A DNA stretch of 64,000 nucleotides from Treponema medium (GCF_017161265.1 NZ_CP031393.1:1922001-1986000); one strand, 5' to 3'. Shown: positions 54,718-63,492, numbered from the stretch's first letter. Translations and numbers: made by a program. The notes: generated by a model not told the origin, from the sequence alone.

Positions 54718-55749
54718 GTGAGACATTTACCCAAAGGCTTAATGATCGTTCTTTCGTGTATTATCATAGTAGTGCTTTGTATTGCTGCATACAATATTAA
54801 AGAAACTATCCGAATCAATCATATTGTACAAGCACATCGAGCTGATTACAAAACTAATACGGCAGCAATACATACAACAGGAAATCCCGTTATTGCAGTA
54901 CAGCAAATTATGATCGGTACACTGTGCAATAATTATGATAATGCACTAGGGACATTGCAGGCAATAAAGCACGCAGGATATGACGCCATTGAACTCAATG
55001 ACTTTATGATTCAAAAGACATCGCTGTTAGTAAGGTTAATGACAAAATTTTCGGGAATGCCGATTGGAAAATCCGGTAATCATGATTGGAAAAAATTAAT
55101 AACCGAAAGCGAATTAAAAGTAATCAGTCTGCATAGTAATTTGACAAGTATTGAAACTGATTCGAAGGCGATAGCTGATAAGGCAAAAAATTTCGGCACG
55201 GATACTGTAGTTATTACCGGAATGTATCGCTTCGATTACAGCACTTTAGAAGAAGTGAAAGCGCTAACCAATCGGTTGAATCAGGCAGGAAAAGCGCTTG
55301 CCGAACAGGGAATACGCTTATTATATCATAATCATAATGTCGAATTGCAAAAGGTAACAGCCGACAAGACAGCGTACGACATAATAATTGAAGAAACCGA
55401 TCCTAAATATGTTAATTTTGAACTCGATAGTTATTGGATAACAGATGGAGGCGCTTCCGCTGTGCGTATAATGGAGAAACTGGGGCGGCGAATGAAATTA
55501 TGGCATATCAATGATCGTGGTTGCAGACAGCGCGGCCCCTATATGACGCCGATACTTACAGAAGATGCCGTCGAATTGGGATGCGGGAATATGGATTTGG
55601 ATACGCTTTTAGAAATCGCGTTAAATAATGGAACGGAAGGAATTATAGTGGAAACACATAAAAACTGGATTGATAACGATCCGATCAAAAGTTTTCAAGT
55701 AAGCGCCGAATATCTGCAAAAACGGTTTAGAAGTTCCCTGCTTCATTAG
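54718..55749 (+). CDS. Sugar phosphate isomerase/epimerase-like protein (AP-endonuclease-2 TIM barrel)
   Basis: 343 residues, GTG start with GGGGGA upstream. N-terminal membrane anchor (LMIVLSCIIIVVLCIAAY), so extracytoplasmic. Xylose-isomerase-like TIM barrel: YDAIELND, VISLHSNL, LLYHNHNVELQK, FELDSYWITDGG, MKLWHINDRG and IIVETHK supply the metal-binding His/Glu/Asp residues. Substrate unknown. Confidence 0.82.
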   Translation: MRHLPKGLMIVLSCIIIVVLCIAAYNIKETIRINHIVQAHRADYKTNTAAIHTTGNPVIAVQQIMIGTLCNNYDNALGTLQAIKHAGYDAIELNDFMIQKTSLLVRLMTKFSGMPIGKSGNHDWKKLITESELKVISLHSNLTSIETDSKAIADKAKNFGTDTVVITGMYRFDYSTLEEVKALTNRLNQAGKALAEQGIRLLYHNHNVELQKVTADKTAYDIIIEETDPKYVNFELDSYWITDGGASAVRIMEKLGRRMKLWHINDRGCRQRGPYMTPILTEDAVELGCGNMDLDTLLEIALNNGTEGIIVETHKNWIDNDPIKSFQVSAEYLQKRFRSSLLH

Positions 55750-55822
55750 TATAAAAGCAGTAAAACTAACGGAAGAGACTGTTTGCCGATACATTTATCG
55801 CAAAAAAGATAAACAGTACGAT

Positions 55823-56114
55823 TTACGAAAATATTACGGTTACGAAAATGCCGAATAGGATAAGGCAGATTCCAAATAGCAAAGAAAATACCGCCTGCAA
55901 AACCTATTATGCGGGCAACAGGACGGCCTAAATAACGGCTTATCTGCCCCATTCCTCATTTACTTTGATAGTGTGCGTCCGGCGCATACAGCAAATTCCA
56001 ATCTCTGACGGCGCCTACAATGAGGCAAACGCCGAAAACAAAAACCACAACCGCTATTATTTTTCCAAAAATAGTAGGATTATTTTTTATCCATTGCTCA
56101 ATACGCTCGTCCAT
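55823..56114 (-). pseudogene. Imm17-like small membrane immunity protein (nonsense + frameshift)
   Basis: Starts at 56114 with a strong AGGAGG SD on the minus strand. MDERIEQWIKNNPTIFGK, one membrane helix and VRDWNLLYAPDAHYQSK run to an in-frame TGA (55956-55958), where TGG (Trp) would read through. The same frame goes on as GMGQISRYLGRPVARIIGFAGG, the LGRKxARI pattern of Imm17. One extra T near 55885 then breaks the second helix; skipping it restores IGICLILFGIFVTVIFS and a stop at 55823. Two-helix, about 97-residue layout is that of Imm17, a polymorphic-toxin immunity family. Confidence 0.65.
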
Positions 56115-56150
56115 AGTTTACCACCTCCTCTTGTCCCATTTTTCTAAAGA

Positions 56151-56801
56151 TTATTGAATAATTTCTAAACCATGTAAATATGCAAATTTGATTAAACTTG
56201 CACCGTAAAAGTCCTCAAAATGTAAATCGATATTTTCTTTTGGAATTTCTTTTAATGAGCTATAAAACGAAATATATTTTTTCTTTAACTTATCTTCTTT
56301 GATGACTTTATTAAAATATCTTTCAGCCGGCTCTTTGCCGCCAAAATAGTAGATATAGTAGAGTAAAGCATACCCTTTTAATGAGCCGTTTAAAATTCTT
56401 TCGATATTTTTATTTGTATCTTCAAAGTCTGCAAATAAGGGCATAATGTATTTATGTAATAATCCCGTAATTTGCGTTACGGTATCTTTATAGCTTGCTC
56501 CGGCCAACTGCCACCAAGCGCCTGCTTTTCTTCCGGCTAAAGAACTAAGTTCTCCGCCGTAAATAATTCCTTCACTGGTTATGCCTGCTTTTTTCATAGC
56601 CTTTGAATAAATGTTGATATGCGGGATAAACTCAACATTAGATTCACAGTTGTATCTATTGGCTTGAAAATATATTTCAAAAATAATGTCTTTTTTATTT
56701 GCAATTTTTCGTAAAGCCTTTCCTTTACCTAACACTTTAAAGTCGGGAAAATTGCGTGCTATTTCTTGCCATGCTTTTTCGCAAAGTTCTCTTGGTTTCA
56801 T
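56151..56801 (-). CDS. Hypothetical protein, DUF4304-like immunity candidate
   Basis: 216 residues, no signal or membrane segment. The N-terminal half (LGKGKALRKIANKKDIIFEIYFQANRYN..VEFIPHINIYSKAMK) resembles the beta-rich DUF4304/immunity-type fold seen in toxin-immunity loci; this is pattern judgement only. The C-terminal half is helical. It lies 36 bases from the Imm17-like pseudogene in a minus-strand run of small genes, lower in GC than the core genes. Function not established. Confidence 0.5.
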   Translation of the reverse strand: MKPRELCEKAWQEIARNFPDFKVLGKGKALRKIANKKDIIFEIYFQANRYNCESNVEFIPHINIYSKAMKKAGITSEGIIYGGELSSLAGRKAGAWWQLAGASYKDTVTQITGLLHKYIMPLFADFEDTNKNIERILNGSLKGYALLYYIYYFGGKEPAERYFNKVIKEDKLKKKYISFYSSLKEIPKENIDLHFEDFYGASLIKFAYLHGLEIIQ

Positions 56802-56856
56802 AACTTCCTCCTAAAAACTCATTTCCAAAATTCTAATATTTCAAAATCTTCACATT

Positions 56857-57355
56857 TTAGTAAATGGAAACCAAAACATTTTGACCTGCTTGGGCTGCTT
56901 CGTTATAAAAATCTTTAAGTCCGGCAAATGCACATTTAAGTTCATCTATAATTTCTTCTTTTTCATCTTCATAATCCCAGATATTCGGATACAGTTTATT
57001 TTCCTTACATTTTTGCATACTGAAGTTTTCCAAAAGAGAATCAATATTGGTTTCATTTAATTTTTTCACGATTAATCGTATGTTTTCCTTTTTTGTATAT
57101 CCGATAAAATCTTCGCATTCTTCGAAAGAATTTACTCCGACAATTGCTTCACTGAGCGGGTTACCCTCTATCGGGCTCTCCTGCTGAAACACCGGTAAGT
57201 ACAAAATGTAAAACGTCCCACATTTTATCCATGTCGAATAAAATACAGTCTTCGGCTTCTTGCAGTTCTTCCGTAAAATCCGCAATGTCTTTTTCGGTCA
57301 TAAGTTTTTTTAAGTCCCTATCACTTATGAGTTGATAGTTTGCAATCATTCCCAT
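56857..57355 (-). pseudogene. DUF1877 (YfbM-like) protein, frameshifted
   Basis: Start ATG at 57355 with GGAG SD. MGMIANYQLISDRDLKKL..DMDKMWDVLHFVLTGVSAGE is the DUF1877 N-terminal half, then stops at 57161. A second frame continues SPIEGNPLSEAIVGVNSFEE..YPNIWDY.. to 56857. Restoring two bases in the GA run at 57176-57180 (GAGAG to GAGAGAG) joins them into a normal 166-residue DUF1877 protein. DUF1877 members occur in immunity loci. Slippage in the dinucleotide run, decay or sequencing error are possible. Confidence 0.7.
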
Positions 57356-57587
57356 ATCAAATTCTCCTTAGCTGTTATCTAAATTATCATTCTTATGAAT
57401 ACTCTTGTCTTTTGTACTACGTTATTAAGATAATATCAATCGGGAAGATTAAGAAATGGAATACTTGGAGCTGGCACGAACAAAAATTACCCGCATAAAT
57501 ATCGGTAATGACCTAATTATATATGCATCATGTCTTGCACCATACTCAATAACACCTCTACAATATTACCGGTTTTAATTAGAATAA

Positions 57588-58163
57588 TCACCAAACGCTC
57601 GTAAAATCTGAAAATTGAGATACATTTTTTAGAAATATATCGTCATAGTGAACTTTCGTATTTTTGATGCGTATAAATCCAAAACCTGTATCATCATGTG
57701 GATAAGCAATAAATCCTAATTCATCAAAAACAAAAAAACAATGCCCGTCAATTCCTTCATCCATCATCATTAATAAAGAGAACATAGATATAATATCATA
57801 ATCCGTAGTTAGAATTTTTTTGAATCCTAAAGATAAACAATTATCATTATCGTAAATAGACGCACTAATTGTTTCTATATATCCAAAATCAATTAAATAC
57901 TTTTCTATGTATTTTATGTAATTGTTTATGTTGCTGTTATTTAAATTATATTCTTTTACTTTGAAAATATTAGAAACTATAATTATATTATTTGTATGTT
58001 TTCTAAAAAAATGCATAAAATAATCGACTATTTTATTTGCGCGAAAAATAGTGAAAGGCTTATTTCTTTTGCAATATCCTTTCCAGCCTTTACTATCGGT
58101 ATAAGAATTTAAATTTACCCATTCTTGAATATTAAAATTTGAGTTATCCATTATCGTGTTCAT
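57588..58163 (-). CDS. Hypothetical AT-rich protein in immunity-type cluster
   Basis: 191 residues, Asn/Ile/Tyr-rich and clearly more AT-rich than the core genes, suggesting acquired DNA. The C-terminal part reads like a single compact beta-alpha domain (MMMDEGIDGHCFFVFDELGFIAYPHDDTGFGFI). No family recognised. Its place among immunity-type genes, all minus strand with short gaps, suggests a similar role. Confidence 0.5.
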   Translation of the reverse strand: MNTIMDNSNFNIQEWVNLNSYTDSKGWKGYCKRNKPFTIFRANKIVDYFMHFFRKHTNNIIIVSNIFKVKEYNLNNSNINNYIKYIEKYLIDFGYIETISASIYDNDNCLSLGFKKILTTDYDIISMFSLLMMMDEGIDGHCFFVFDELGFIAYPHDDTGFGFIRIKNTKVHYDDIFLKNVSQFSDFTSVW

Positions 58164-58217
58164 CTATCTACTTTCTATACCCCGCATCTACTTGTATCAT
58201 CAAGATAGGCGAAACAA

Positions 58218-58856
58218 TCATAAATCTTCCATCAGTTTTTGATAATACTTTTCTAATTGTTTTATATTCCGTGCTCTTTTTAAAGAATCGGCATCATTTT
58301 TATCCGTATAGGTCAGCCATTTATTATATAAGTCATATAAAATTTTCTGTCCGGTTTCGGTTAAATCGAGATTCGTATATAAGAGTTTTATAATTCGGCC
58401 TTCTCTGTCTACAGGATTTTCCTTTATCAGTTTTTTTTCATAGGAAAAATTAAGAAATGTAAGATTTTCTTCATATAGTTTATAAATGGTTTCGGGATAG
58501 CCTCTATAACTTTGAAATAAAAATCCTATATCAATGACAACTTCTTTTAGAAAATATAATTCATGATAGACATAATGTATGATTTTTTCAAAGTTCTCCT
58601 TATCTTCAAGATTTGTAACTTCAATAAATTGATAATACTTCCAATTAAATAAATTTACCGGTTTAAAACAAGGCAGTATATTCTCTGTTTTTTCAAAAGT
58701 TGGCGCATAAAGGACATAAAACTTTTCCTGATACAGCACACCGATTCGTTTCCCCGACACAAGTACAATATACTCTTCAAAAATAGCTTCCAGTGAAAAA
58801 TTATTTATTCCTTTGCATTGTTTTTCCATATATTGAGCAAATTTTTTAGTGGTCAT
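58218..58856 (-). CDS. Hypothetical protein with TfoX_N-like domain
   Basis: 212 residues. Residues about 5-95 (KKFAQYMEKQCKG..EEYIVLVSGKRIGVLYQEKFYVLYAP) follow the TfoX N-terminal pattern. The C-terminal region is helical (GQKILYDLYNKWLTYTDKNDADSLKRARNIKQLEKYYQKL). AT-rich. Such two-part proteins are found in toxin-immunity neighbourhoods; no direct evidence for function. Good SD (GAGAGAAA) upstream. Confidence 0.5.
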   Translation of the reverse strand: MTTKKFAQYMEKQCKGINNFSLEAIFEEYIVLVSGKRIGVLYQEKFYVLYAPTFEKTENILPCFKPVNLFNWKYYQFIEVTNLEDKENFEKIIHYVYHELYFLKEVVIDIGFLFQSYRGYPETIYKLYEENLTFLNFSYEKKLIKENPVDREGRIIKLLYTNLDLTETGQKILYDLYNKWLTYTDKNDADSLKRARNIKQLEKYYQKLMEDL

Positions 58857-58997
58857 TTATTTTCTCTCTCCTAATCCGAACATAAGCCATATCCGGTTCT
58901 AATGTATCAAATTATACATGATTTTACGGTATTTTTCTATCCATCAAAATTCCTTTGCGCTCTTTGTATCTTTGCGGTTAAATTAAAAAAAACGCTC

Positions 58998-59026
58998 TTA
59001 CAAAATTGAGGTAATTGTGGTATAAT
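58998..59026 (+). promoter_or_regulatory. Strong sigma70-type promoter facing the truncated Rpn gene
   Basis: TTACAA (58998-59003), 17-base spacer, TGG-TATAAT (extended -10, 59021-59026). Downstream there is no intact gene, only hairpins and the Rpn remnant. A common intergenic repeat, CTTTGCGGTTAAATTAAAAAA, precedes it at about 58968. Confidence 0.5.
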
Positions 59027-59087
59027 GTATGCGGAGATTAAAAAGTGCGTAAAAGTTTTGACGATTTAACGATTACCGACGATATCG

Positions 59088-59178
59088 CTAAACAATGTAC
59101 ATCCTTGTACATTGTTTAGCTACGAGTTTCCTTTCGAAAACTCGTTACTGTGTGGAACCACCGCCATCCATGGCGGTT
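59088..59178. repeat. Triple hairpin block (apical ACATCCTTGT / GAGTTT / GGCGG)
   Basis: AAACAATG-TACATCCTTGTA-CATTGTTT, then ACGAGTTT..AAACTCGT, then CCGCCATCCATGGCGG. The same order of hairpins with other stems occurs at 39401 and 40042. Confidence 0.75.
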
Positions 59179-59187
59179 CTGAAAAGC

Positions 59188-59310
59188 CTTTTGAAAATAG
59201 TGGTGTCGGATACAAGGCGCGAACAAAAATAAAGCGGAAACGTACTGGTTGTACGTTGAGCATTTATTTTTGTGCAGCAACGCAGTAGACGGCATGCATA
59301 TTTTCAAAAG
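59188..59310. repeat. Family P palindrome, copy P2 (left border of Rpn remnant)
   Basis: Outer arms CTTTTGAAAATA (59188-59199)/TATTTTCAAAAG (59299-59310). Inner ACAAAAATAAA (59223-59233)/TTTATTTTTGT (59262-59272); centre AACGTAC-TGGTT-GTACGTT. It is P1 in reverse orientation with covarying stems. Confidence 0.8.
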
Positions 59311-59829
59311 AGGGTTGATGTAAGCAGCCTTGAAAAGGGCGGGCATTATACTGATTTACCCAATTCATTCATCATCTTTTTTTGCCCCTTCGACTATCTA
59401 AACAAAGGATTACCGGTATACACCTTCAAAACGATATGCAGTGAAAATACTGCAATCGTATTACAAGACGGCGTAGCTAAGGTCATTATCAACAGCACTG
59501 CAGCAGACAAGACGCCTGACCCTGAACTAAAGGCTTTTTTGGAATACATGAACGGCATAACAAGCGACAGCCCCTTTATCCGCAAGATAGACCGGTATAT
59601 CAAAGAACTAAAAGAAAATGAGGAGAGGAGGAAAGAATACATGTTAATACAAGCATTTGAAATGGATGCACGAAAGGACGGCATACAACAAGGTAAATCA
59701 CTTGGTCTTGCTGAAGGTTCCCGTCTAAAAGCCCTTGAAACGGCACGGATTTTAAAACAGCTCGGCGATTCCGTAAAAAAGATCATGCAAGCGACCGGCC
59801 TAACTCAAGAAGAAGTCGAAAACATTTGA
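59272..59829 (+). pseudogene. Rpn family (PD-(D/E)XK) recombination-promoting nuclease, 5'-truncated
   Basis: Open frame 59272-59829, but recognisable Rpn sequence starts at about 59313 (VDVSSLEKGGHYTDLPNSFIIFFCPFD). It continues through GLPVYTFKTICSEN and ELKAFLEYMNGI to the C-terminal helical tail (ARKDGIQQGKSLGLAEG..LEEV-type). The N-terminal nuclease core with its catalytic Asp/Glu-x-Lys is absent; repeat P2 lies in its place. Rpn proteins are mobile-element-associated nucleases. P3 follows 30 bases after the stop, so the remnant is bounded by two P repeats. Confidence 0.75.
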
Positions 59830-59858
59830 AACGCCTACGGCAATTTTTGAATCAGCCG

Positions 59859-60091
59859 TTTTAAAAATAGGCGGAGCAGATTCAAGGCGCAAGAAAAAAA
59901 CACCCGCAGGCACGCTTGGAGCCACCGCCATCCTGGCGGAAATGATATGGTGAGAATTTTCAGAAGCGGCACGGATGCCGCTGGTTCTATCAGACGCGAT
60001 GTTTCGGTAAAACCGAAACTCGTAGCCAAAACTATACACGGATGTATAGTTTTGGTGTAGCAACGCAGAAGATGCCTGTATATTTTTAAAA
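59859..60091. repeat. Family P palindrome, copy P3 (right border of Rpn remnant)
   Basis: Outer arms TTTTAAAAATA (59859-59869)/TATTTTTAAAA (60081-60091). It shares GATTCAAGGCGCAAGAAAAA and GTAGCAACGCAGAAGATGCC with P2 (ATACAAGGCGCGAACAAAAA, GCAGCAACGCAGTAGACGGC). The inside is replaced by other hairpins: CCGCC/GGCGG (59922), AGCGGC..GCCGCT and CCAAAACTATACACGGATGTATAGTTTTGG (60031-60060). Confidence 0.75.
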
Positions 60092-60242
60092 GAAACATTG
60101 AAATCCGCATAAAACCGTGCTATACTGTACACCAATGATAGAAAAACACACTGATAGTAGCAGCTACAACCATTCTCACCAAAAAAATGCGAAAAGAGAA
60201 GTAAAGCACTTGACACGCAGCAGTGTGCCTGACACAATTTTT

Positions 60243-60319
60243 AGCAACAAGCAACAAGCAACAAGCAACAAGCAACAAGCAACAAGCAACAAGCAACAAG
60301 CAACAAGCAACAAGCAACA
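60243..60319. repeat. 7-bp tandem repeat (AGCAACA) x 11
   Basis: Eleven perfect copies of AGCAACA in 77 bases, in a noncoding stretch before the BspA-like gene. Because 7 is not a multiple of 3, all frames read SNKQQAT-like peptide; no real gene is implied. Copy number is likely to vary. Confidence 0.95.
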
Positions 60320-60451
60320 AGCGGACAGAGCGGCATAAGCGCGTAATCTGCATAAATAAAACACCCGAACACACACAAATTTCCTCAACTAATAACACGC
60401 ACAGAGCAGGAGCACTGTCTTTGTGCGTTTTTTACATTACACCGTTTAAGG

Positions 60452-60556
60452 AAACCGCAACGTCCGCAGAGAACGCAAAGGATTATAAAAGAATGTCTTA
60501 CAAAGCCTCTCTTAAAACACCTTGCGTCCTTGGCGTGCTTAGCGGTTAAATTAAAA
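60452..60556. repeat. Inverted copies of a common CTTTGCGGTTAAATT-type repeat
   Basis: AACCGCAACGTCCGCAGAGA..GCAAAGG and CCTTGCGTCCTTGGCGTGCTTAGCGGTTAAATTAAA are imperfect inverted copies; a third copy lies at about 58950-58988. They border the upstream region of the lipoprotein gene. Between 60092 and 60576 nothing codes. Confidence 0.5.
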
Positions 60557-60576
60557 AATATAAGGAGGGTTATTCT

Positions 60577-62640
60577 ATGAAACACAAGAAAAGAGGGGCG
60601 GCGCTCATCACAGCCGCAGTTTTAGCGCTCATTGCGCTCTTTGGAATGACCGCCTGCCCGAATGCAGCGGGCGGAAGCGGTTCGGGAAGCGGAGGCGGCG
60701 GAAAGCCCACACCAACACCTACGCCAAAGCCTAAGCATGCTATCGCTTTCAGCGTGGACAGCACTACGCCAAACGGTACGCTTAAAGCAAAGGCGGACGG
60801 CGTTGCGGAAACGGATGCGAGCCCCATAAGCGTACAAAAAGGCAAAACCGTAACTTTTACGGCAACACCTGATTCGGGCTTTCATGTAAAGGGCTGGACG
60901 CTTGACGGCAACCCTGTAAACGGCACAAACAGTTCCTATTCATTTACTGTAACCAAGGCAGCCGAGGTTAAGGTGAGCTTTGAAAGCGACAGCACGCCGC
61001 TTCCGCAGTACGCCGTGAATTTCAGTGTGGAAGGCGGAAACGGTACGCTTAAAGCAAAGGCGGACGGAGTTGCGGAAACGGCAACAAGCCCAATAAGCGT
61101 ACAAAAAGGCAAAACGGTAATCTTTACGGCCTTTCCGGCTGCGGGCTACGAGGTAAAGGAGTGGCAGATATTCGGCACGGGAGCGGTGTTTGAGGCGGGT
61201 ACCGGAACGCCTGCAAATAACACGGCGCAGGTAAACTTAAAAGAAGGCCTTACCGATCTTGTCGTAAAGGTGAGCTTTCAAGTGCAAACGCTTACTCCGA
61301 AGCACAAGGTAACGATGAGTGCCGGTGCAAACGGAAGCATAAGTGCCGAACCTGCCCTTCCTGCAGGCGGTATGGTAAATAAGGACACGACTATCGTCTT
61401 TACCGCCTCTCCTGATTCAGCAAGCTACACGGTGGACGCGTGGACGATTACGGGCGGGCAGCTCCTTGCAGGCGGACAGGCGGGAAGCAGTACGGCGATG
61501 GTAAAAATAACCGAGCCGGTAACGGTTGCCGTGAGCTTTAAGTTAAAGCCTCCTACCACATATACCGTCAGCTTCGGCGTTGCAGGCACTAACGGAAGCA
61601 TAAGCGCAAAGTACAAGGCGGACGGGACAGCCTTTACTTCCGGCACTGCGGTCGTCGAAAACACCGTACTCGTCTTTACGGCGTCTCCTGTAACGGGCTA
61701 CAAGGTGGAAAAATGGACGGAAAACGGCACGGCCGTACCGGGCAATACCTCAACCACCTACGAGCACACCGTAACACGCGGGGCGGATATACAGGTATCT
61801 TTTGTGCCTTCCGTAACCATTCCCGATAATTTTACGTTTTTAAACGGCGCAGAGTACAAGGTAGTCGACAAGGCGCAAAGGCATGTAATAATGACAAAGC
61901 GTGAAAACGATCCTGTCGGCACCGTTTATACCGTTGCCGTAACGGTTGAGCACGAGGGAATTACATACACCCTCACCGGTTTCAGTAGGGAATGTGTCAG
62001 TGAGTTTCGTAATTTGAGTTCATTAGAAGCTTTTGCTTTAAGCGGTGAAACTGCCTTTTTAAGCGTAGACGGCGGCGTTTTATTCGATAAGGCTAAAACA
62101 AAGCTGATCCGCTATCCGAAGGGTAAAACCGGCACGTCTTATACGGTGCCTGCTTCCGTTACGGTACTGGGAGACAGCTCTTTTGAGGGTAATGACACGC
62201 TTACTTCTATTGTTTTGCCGACAGGTCTTACAACGATAGAAGACGGGGCTTTGTACGGCTGCCATGAGTTAAAAACGGTCAATATTCCTTCGACGCTTAC
62301 TTCCATAGGGAATGCCTTCCTCGGCTACAGCAAGGTGGAACATGTTAAGATTCCCGAAGGCATTACCTTCTTGGACTACATGTTCCTTTACGAATGCACA
62401 AAGCTTAAAACACTCGAACTGCCATCTACTCTTACTGAAACGGGAACTAATCTCTGTGTAAACTGCACGGCATTGCAAAGCGTTACCTGCCGTGCGGTAA
62501 CTCCTCCCCCACTGAAATACGTGGCTTTTAAGAATGTGGTCTTAGCCGGCGTAACATTAAAGGTGCCCTCCGCCTCGGTCAGCGCGTACGAAAATGCCCC
62601 GATCTGGAAGGACTTTAAAAAGCCGTTTGTGGGGCTTTAG
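60577..62640 (+). CDS. BspA-like leucine-rich repeat surface lipoprotein
   Basis: 687 residues. SD AAGGAGG; signal peptide with lipobox LFGMTAC. A Gly/Ser and Pro-Thr linker is followed by four about 75-residue bacterial repeat domains (FTATPDSGFHVKGWTLDG, FTAFPAAGYEVKEWQIFG, FTASPDSASYTVDAWTI, FTASPVTGYKVEKWTENG). The C-terminal BspA-type LRR_5 region from about residue 440 has IVLPTGLTTIEDGALYGC, VNIPSTLTSIG and LELPSTLTETG. Such lipoproteins bind host matrix or other bacteria in oral treponemes and Tannerella. Repeats 1 and 2 share long near-identical DNA. Confidence 0.88.
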   Translation: MKHKKRGAALITAAVLALIALFGMTACPNAAGGSGSGSGGGGKPTPTPTPKPKHAIAFSVDSTTPNGTLKAKADGVAETDASPISVQKGKTVTFTATPDSGFHVKGWTLDGNPVNGTNSSYSFTVTKAAEVKVSFESDSTPLPQYAVNFSVEGGNGTLKAKADGVAETATSPISVQKGKTVIFTAFPAAGYEVKEWQIFGTGAVFEAGTGTPANNTAQVNLKEGLTDLVVKVSFQVQTLTPKHKVTMSAGANGSISAEPALPAGGMVNKDTTIVFTASPDSASYTVDAWTITGGQLLAGGQAGSSTAMVKITEPVTVAVSFKLKPPTTYTVSFGVAGTNGSISAKYKADGTAFTSGTAVVENTVLVFTASPVTGYKVEKWTENGTAVPGNTSTTYEHTVTRGADIQVSFVPSVTIPDNFTFLNGAEYKVVDKAQRHVIMTKRENDPVGTVYTVAVTVEHEGITYTLTGFSRECVSEFRNLSSLEAFALSGETAFLSVDGGVLFDKAKTKLIRYPKGKTGTSYTVPASVTVLGDSSFEGNDTLTSIVLPTGLTTIEDGALYGCHELKTVNIPSTLTSIGNAFLGYSKVEHVKIPEGITFLDYMFLYECTKLKTLELPSTLTETGTNLCVNCTALQSVTCRAVTPPPLKYVAFKNVVLAGVTLKVPSASVSAYENAPIWKDFKKPFVGL

Positions 62641-62724
62641 AAATTGGTAATGGATAATTTAATTACAAATTACACATTACAAATTAACAATTGAGTTACA
62701 CATTACAAATTAAAAATTGAATCT

Positions 62725-62771
62725 ACCGCTCTCAAGTTGGAGGAAACTTCGGCTTCGGGGGCGGTTTTTTT
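62725..62771 (+). terminator. Terminator after BspA-like lipoprotein gene
   Basis: ACCGCTC (62725-62731) pairs with GGGGCGGT (62758-62765) with an inner AAGTT/AACTT stem, followed by a T7 run to 62771. Two direct copies of TTACACATTACAAATTAA-type sequence lie just before it (62672-62718). Confidence 0.75.
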
Positions 62772-62911
62772 GTGTGCGGATTCTCCATACAAACTTCTGT
62801 TACAGCCGGCTCGTAAAAATAACCGCCTCTATACCGCTTCTATACAGATAGAAAATCCCGATTAAAAATGATATAATTATAAACAATATTTAATTGGTGA
62901 AGGGCTTTTAC

Positions 62912-63439
62912 ATGGCAAAAGAAATAAATGCTTTAAAGGAATTTTTAGACAGCGAAATCTATTCGGAGCTGATTCGGCTTACGGACCCGGCAAGTATTGA
63001 AGAAAAAATCAAGGATATTGAAATTTCCCGATTACATGATAGATTAAAACAACATCAATTTTTATTGGAAGGTTTTACTTGTAAATTATCTACCGAAAAA
63101 GAACTGGCCGAATGGTATTTGCATCTAATCAAAGAAAATAAAAGCGATATTGTTCTTTGGATAAAAGAATTTTGGAAGTACAGTAATGATACGTTGGATG
63201 AATATCCTGACGGCGAATTTGCTCCGGAAGAAGAACTTGATGAAGATGAAAAATCAAAACTTATTTCAGTCGGCAAATATACAAAGTCATGTTTAGCCAT
63301 GTATATGCTGGAATTCGATATATTAAAAAATCATCCTGCAATTTTAGCAGATTATTATAAAAGGCTGCGTATTCCGGGTGCGGTCAAATATGCAAGAGAA
63401 ATGAAAAAACTCTTTACCCGAATATTCGGGGAAAGTTAA
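62912..63439 (+). CDS. Hypothetical helical acidic protein
   Basis: 175 residues from ATG 62912 (AAGGG upstream; an in-frame TTG at 62894 is less likely). Mostly alpha-helical and acidic (GEFAPEEELDEDEKSKL), no signal or membrane segment. No family recognised. It lies before an Imm26-like gene and may belong to the same immunity-type group. A TATAAT at 62872 may be its -10. Confidence 0.5.
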   Translation: MAKEINALKEFLDSEIYSELIRLTDPASIEEKIKDIEISRLHDRLKQHQFLLEGFTCKLSTEKELAEWYLHLIKENKSDIVLWIKEFWKYSNDTLDEYPDGEFAPEEELDEDEKSKLISVGKYTKSCLAMYMLEFDILKNHPAILADYYKRLRIPGAVKYAREMKKLFTRIFGES

Positions 63440-63492
63440 GGTTTCTTCAAGATTTGCTAATCATTGCAAAAAGTTTTTATGGGAGGTATTAA

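Noticed and set aside
55965-56147. Plus-strand 60-codon ORF
   Set aside because: The opposite strand carries the Imm17-like gene with a strong SD and family pattern.
60243-60319. CRISPR-like or coding repeat (SNKQQAT peptides)
   Set aside because: Units are 7 bp with no spacers, and every frame reads through only because the repeat lacks stops; this is a simple tandem repeat.
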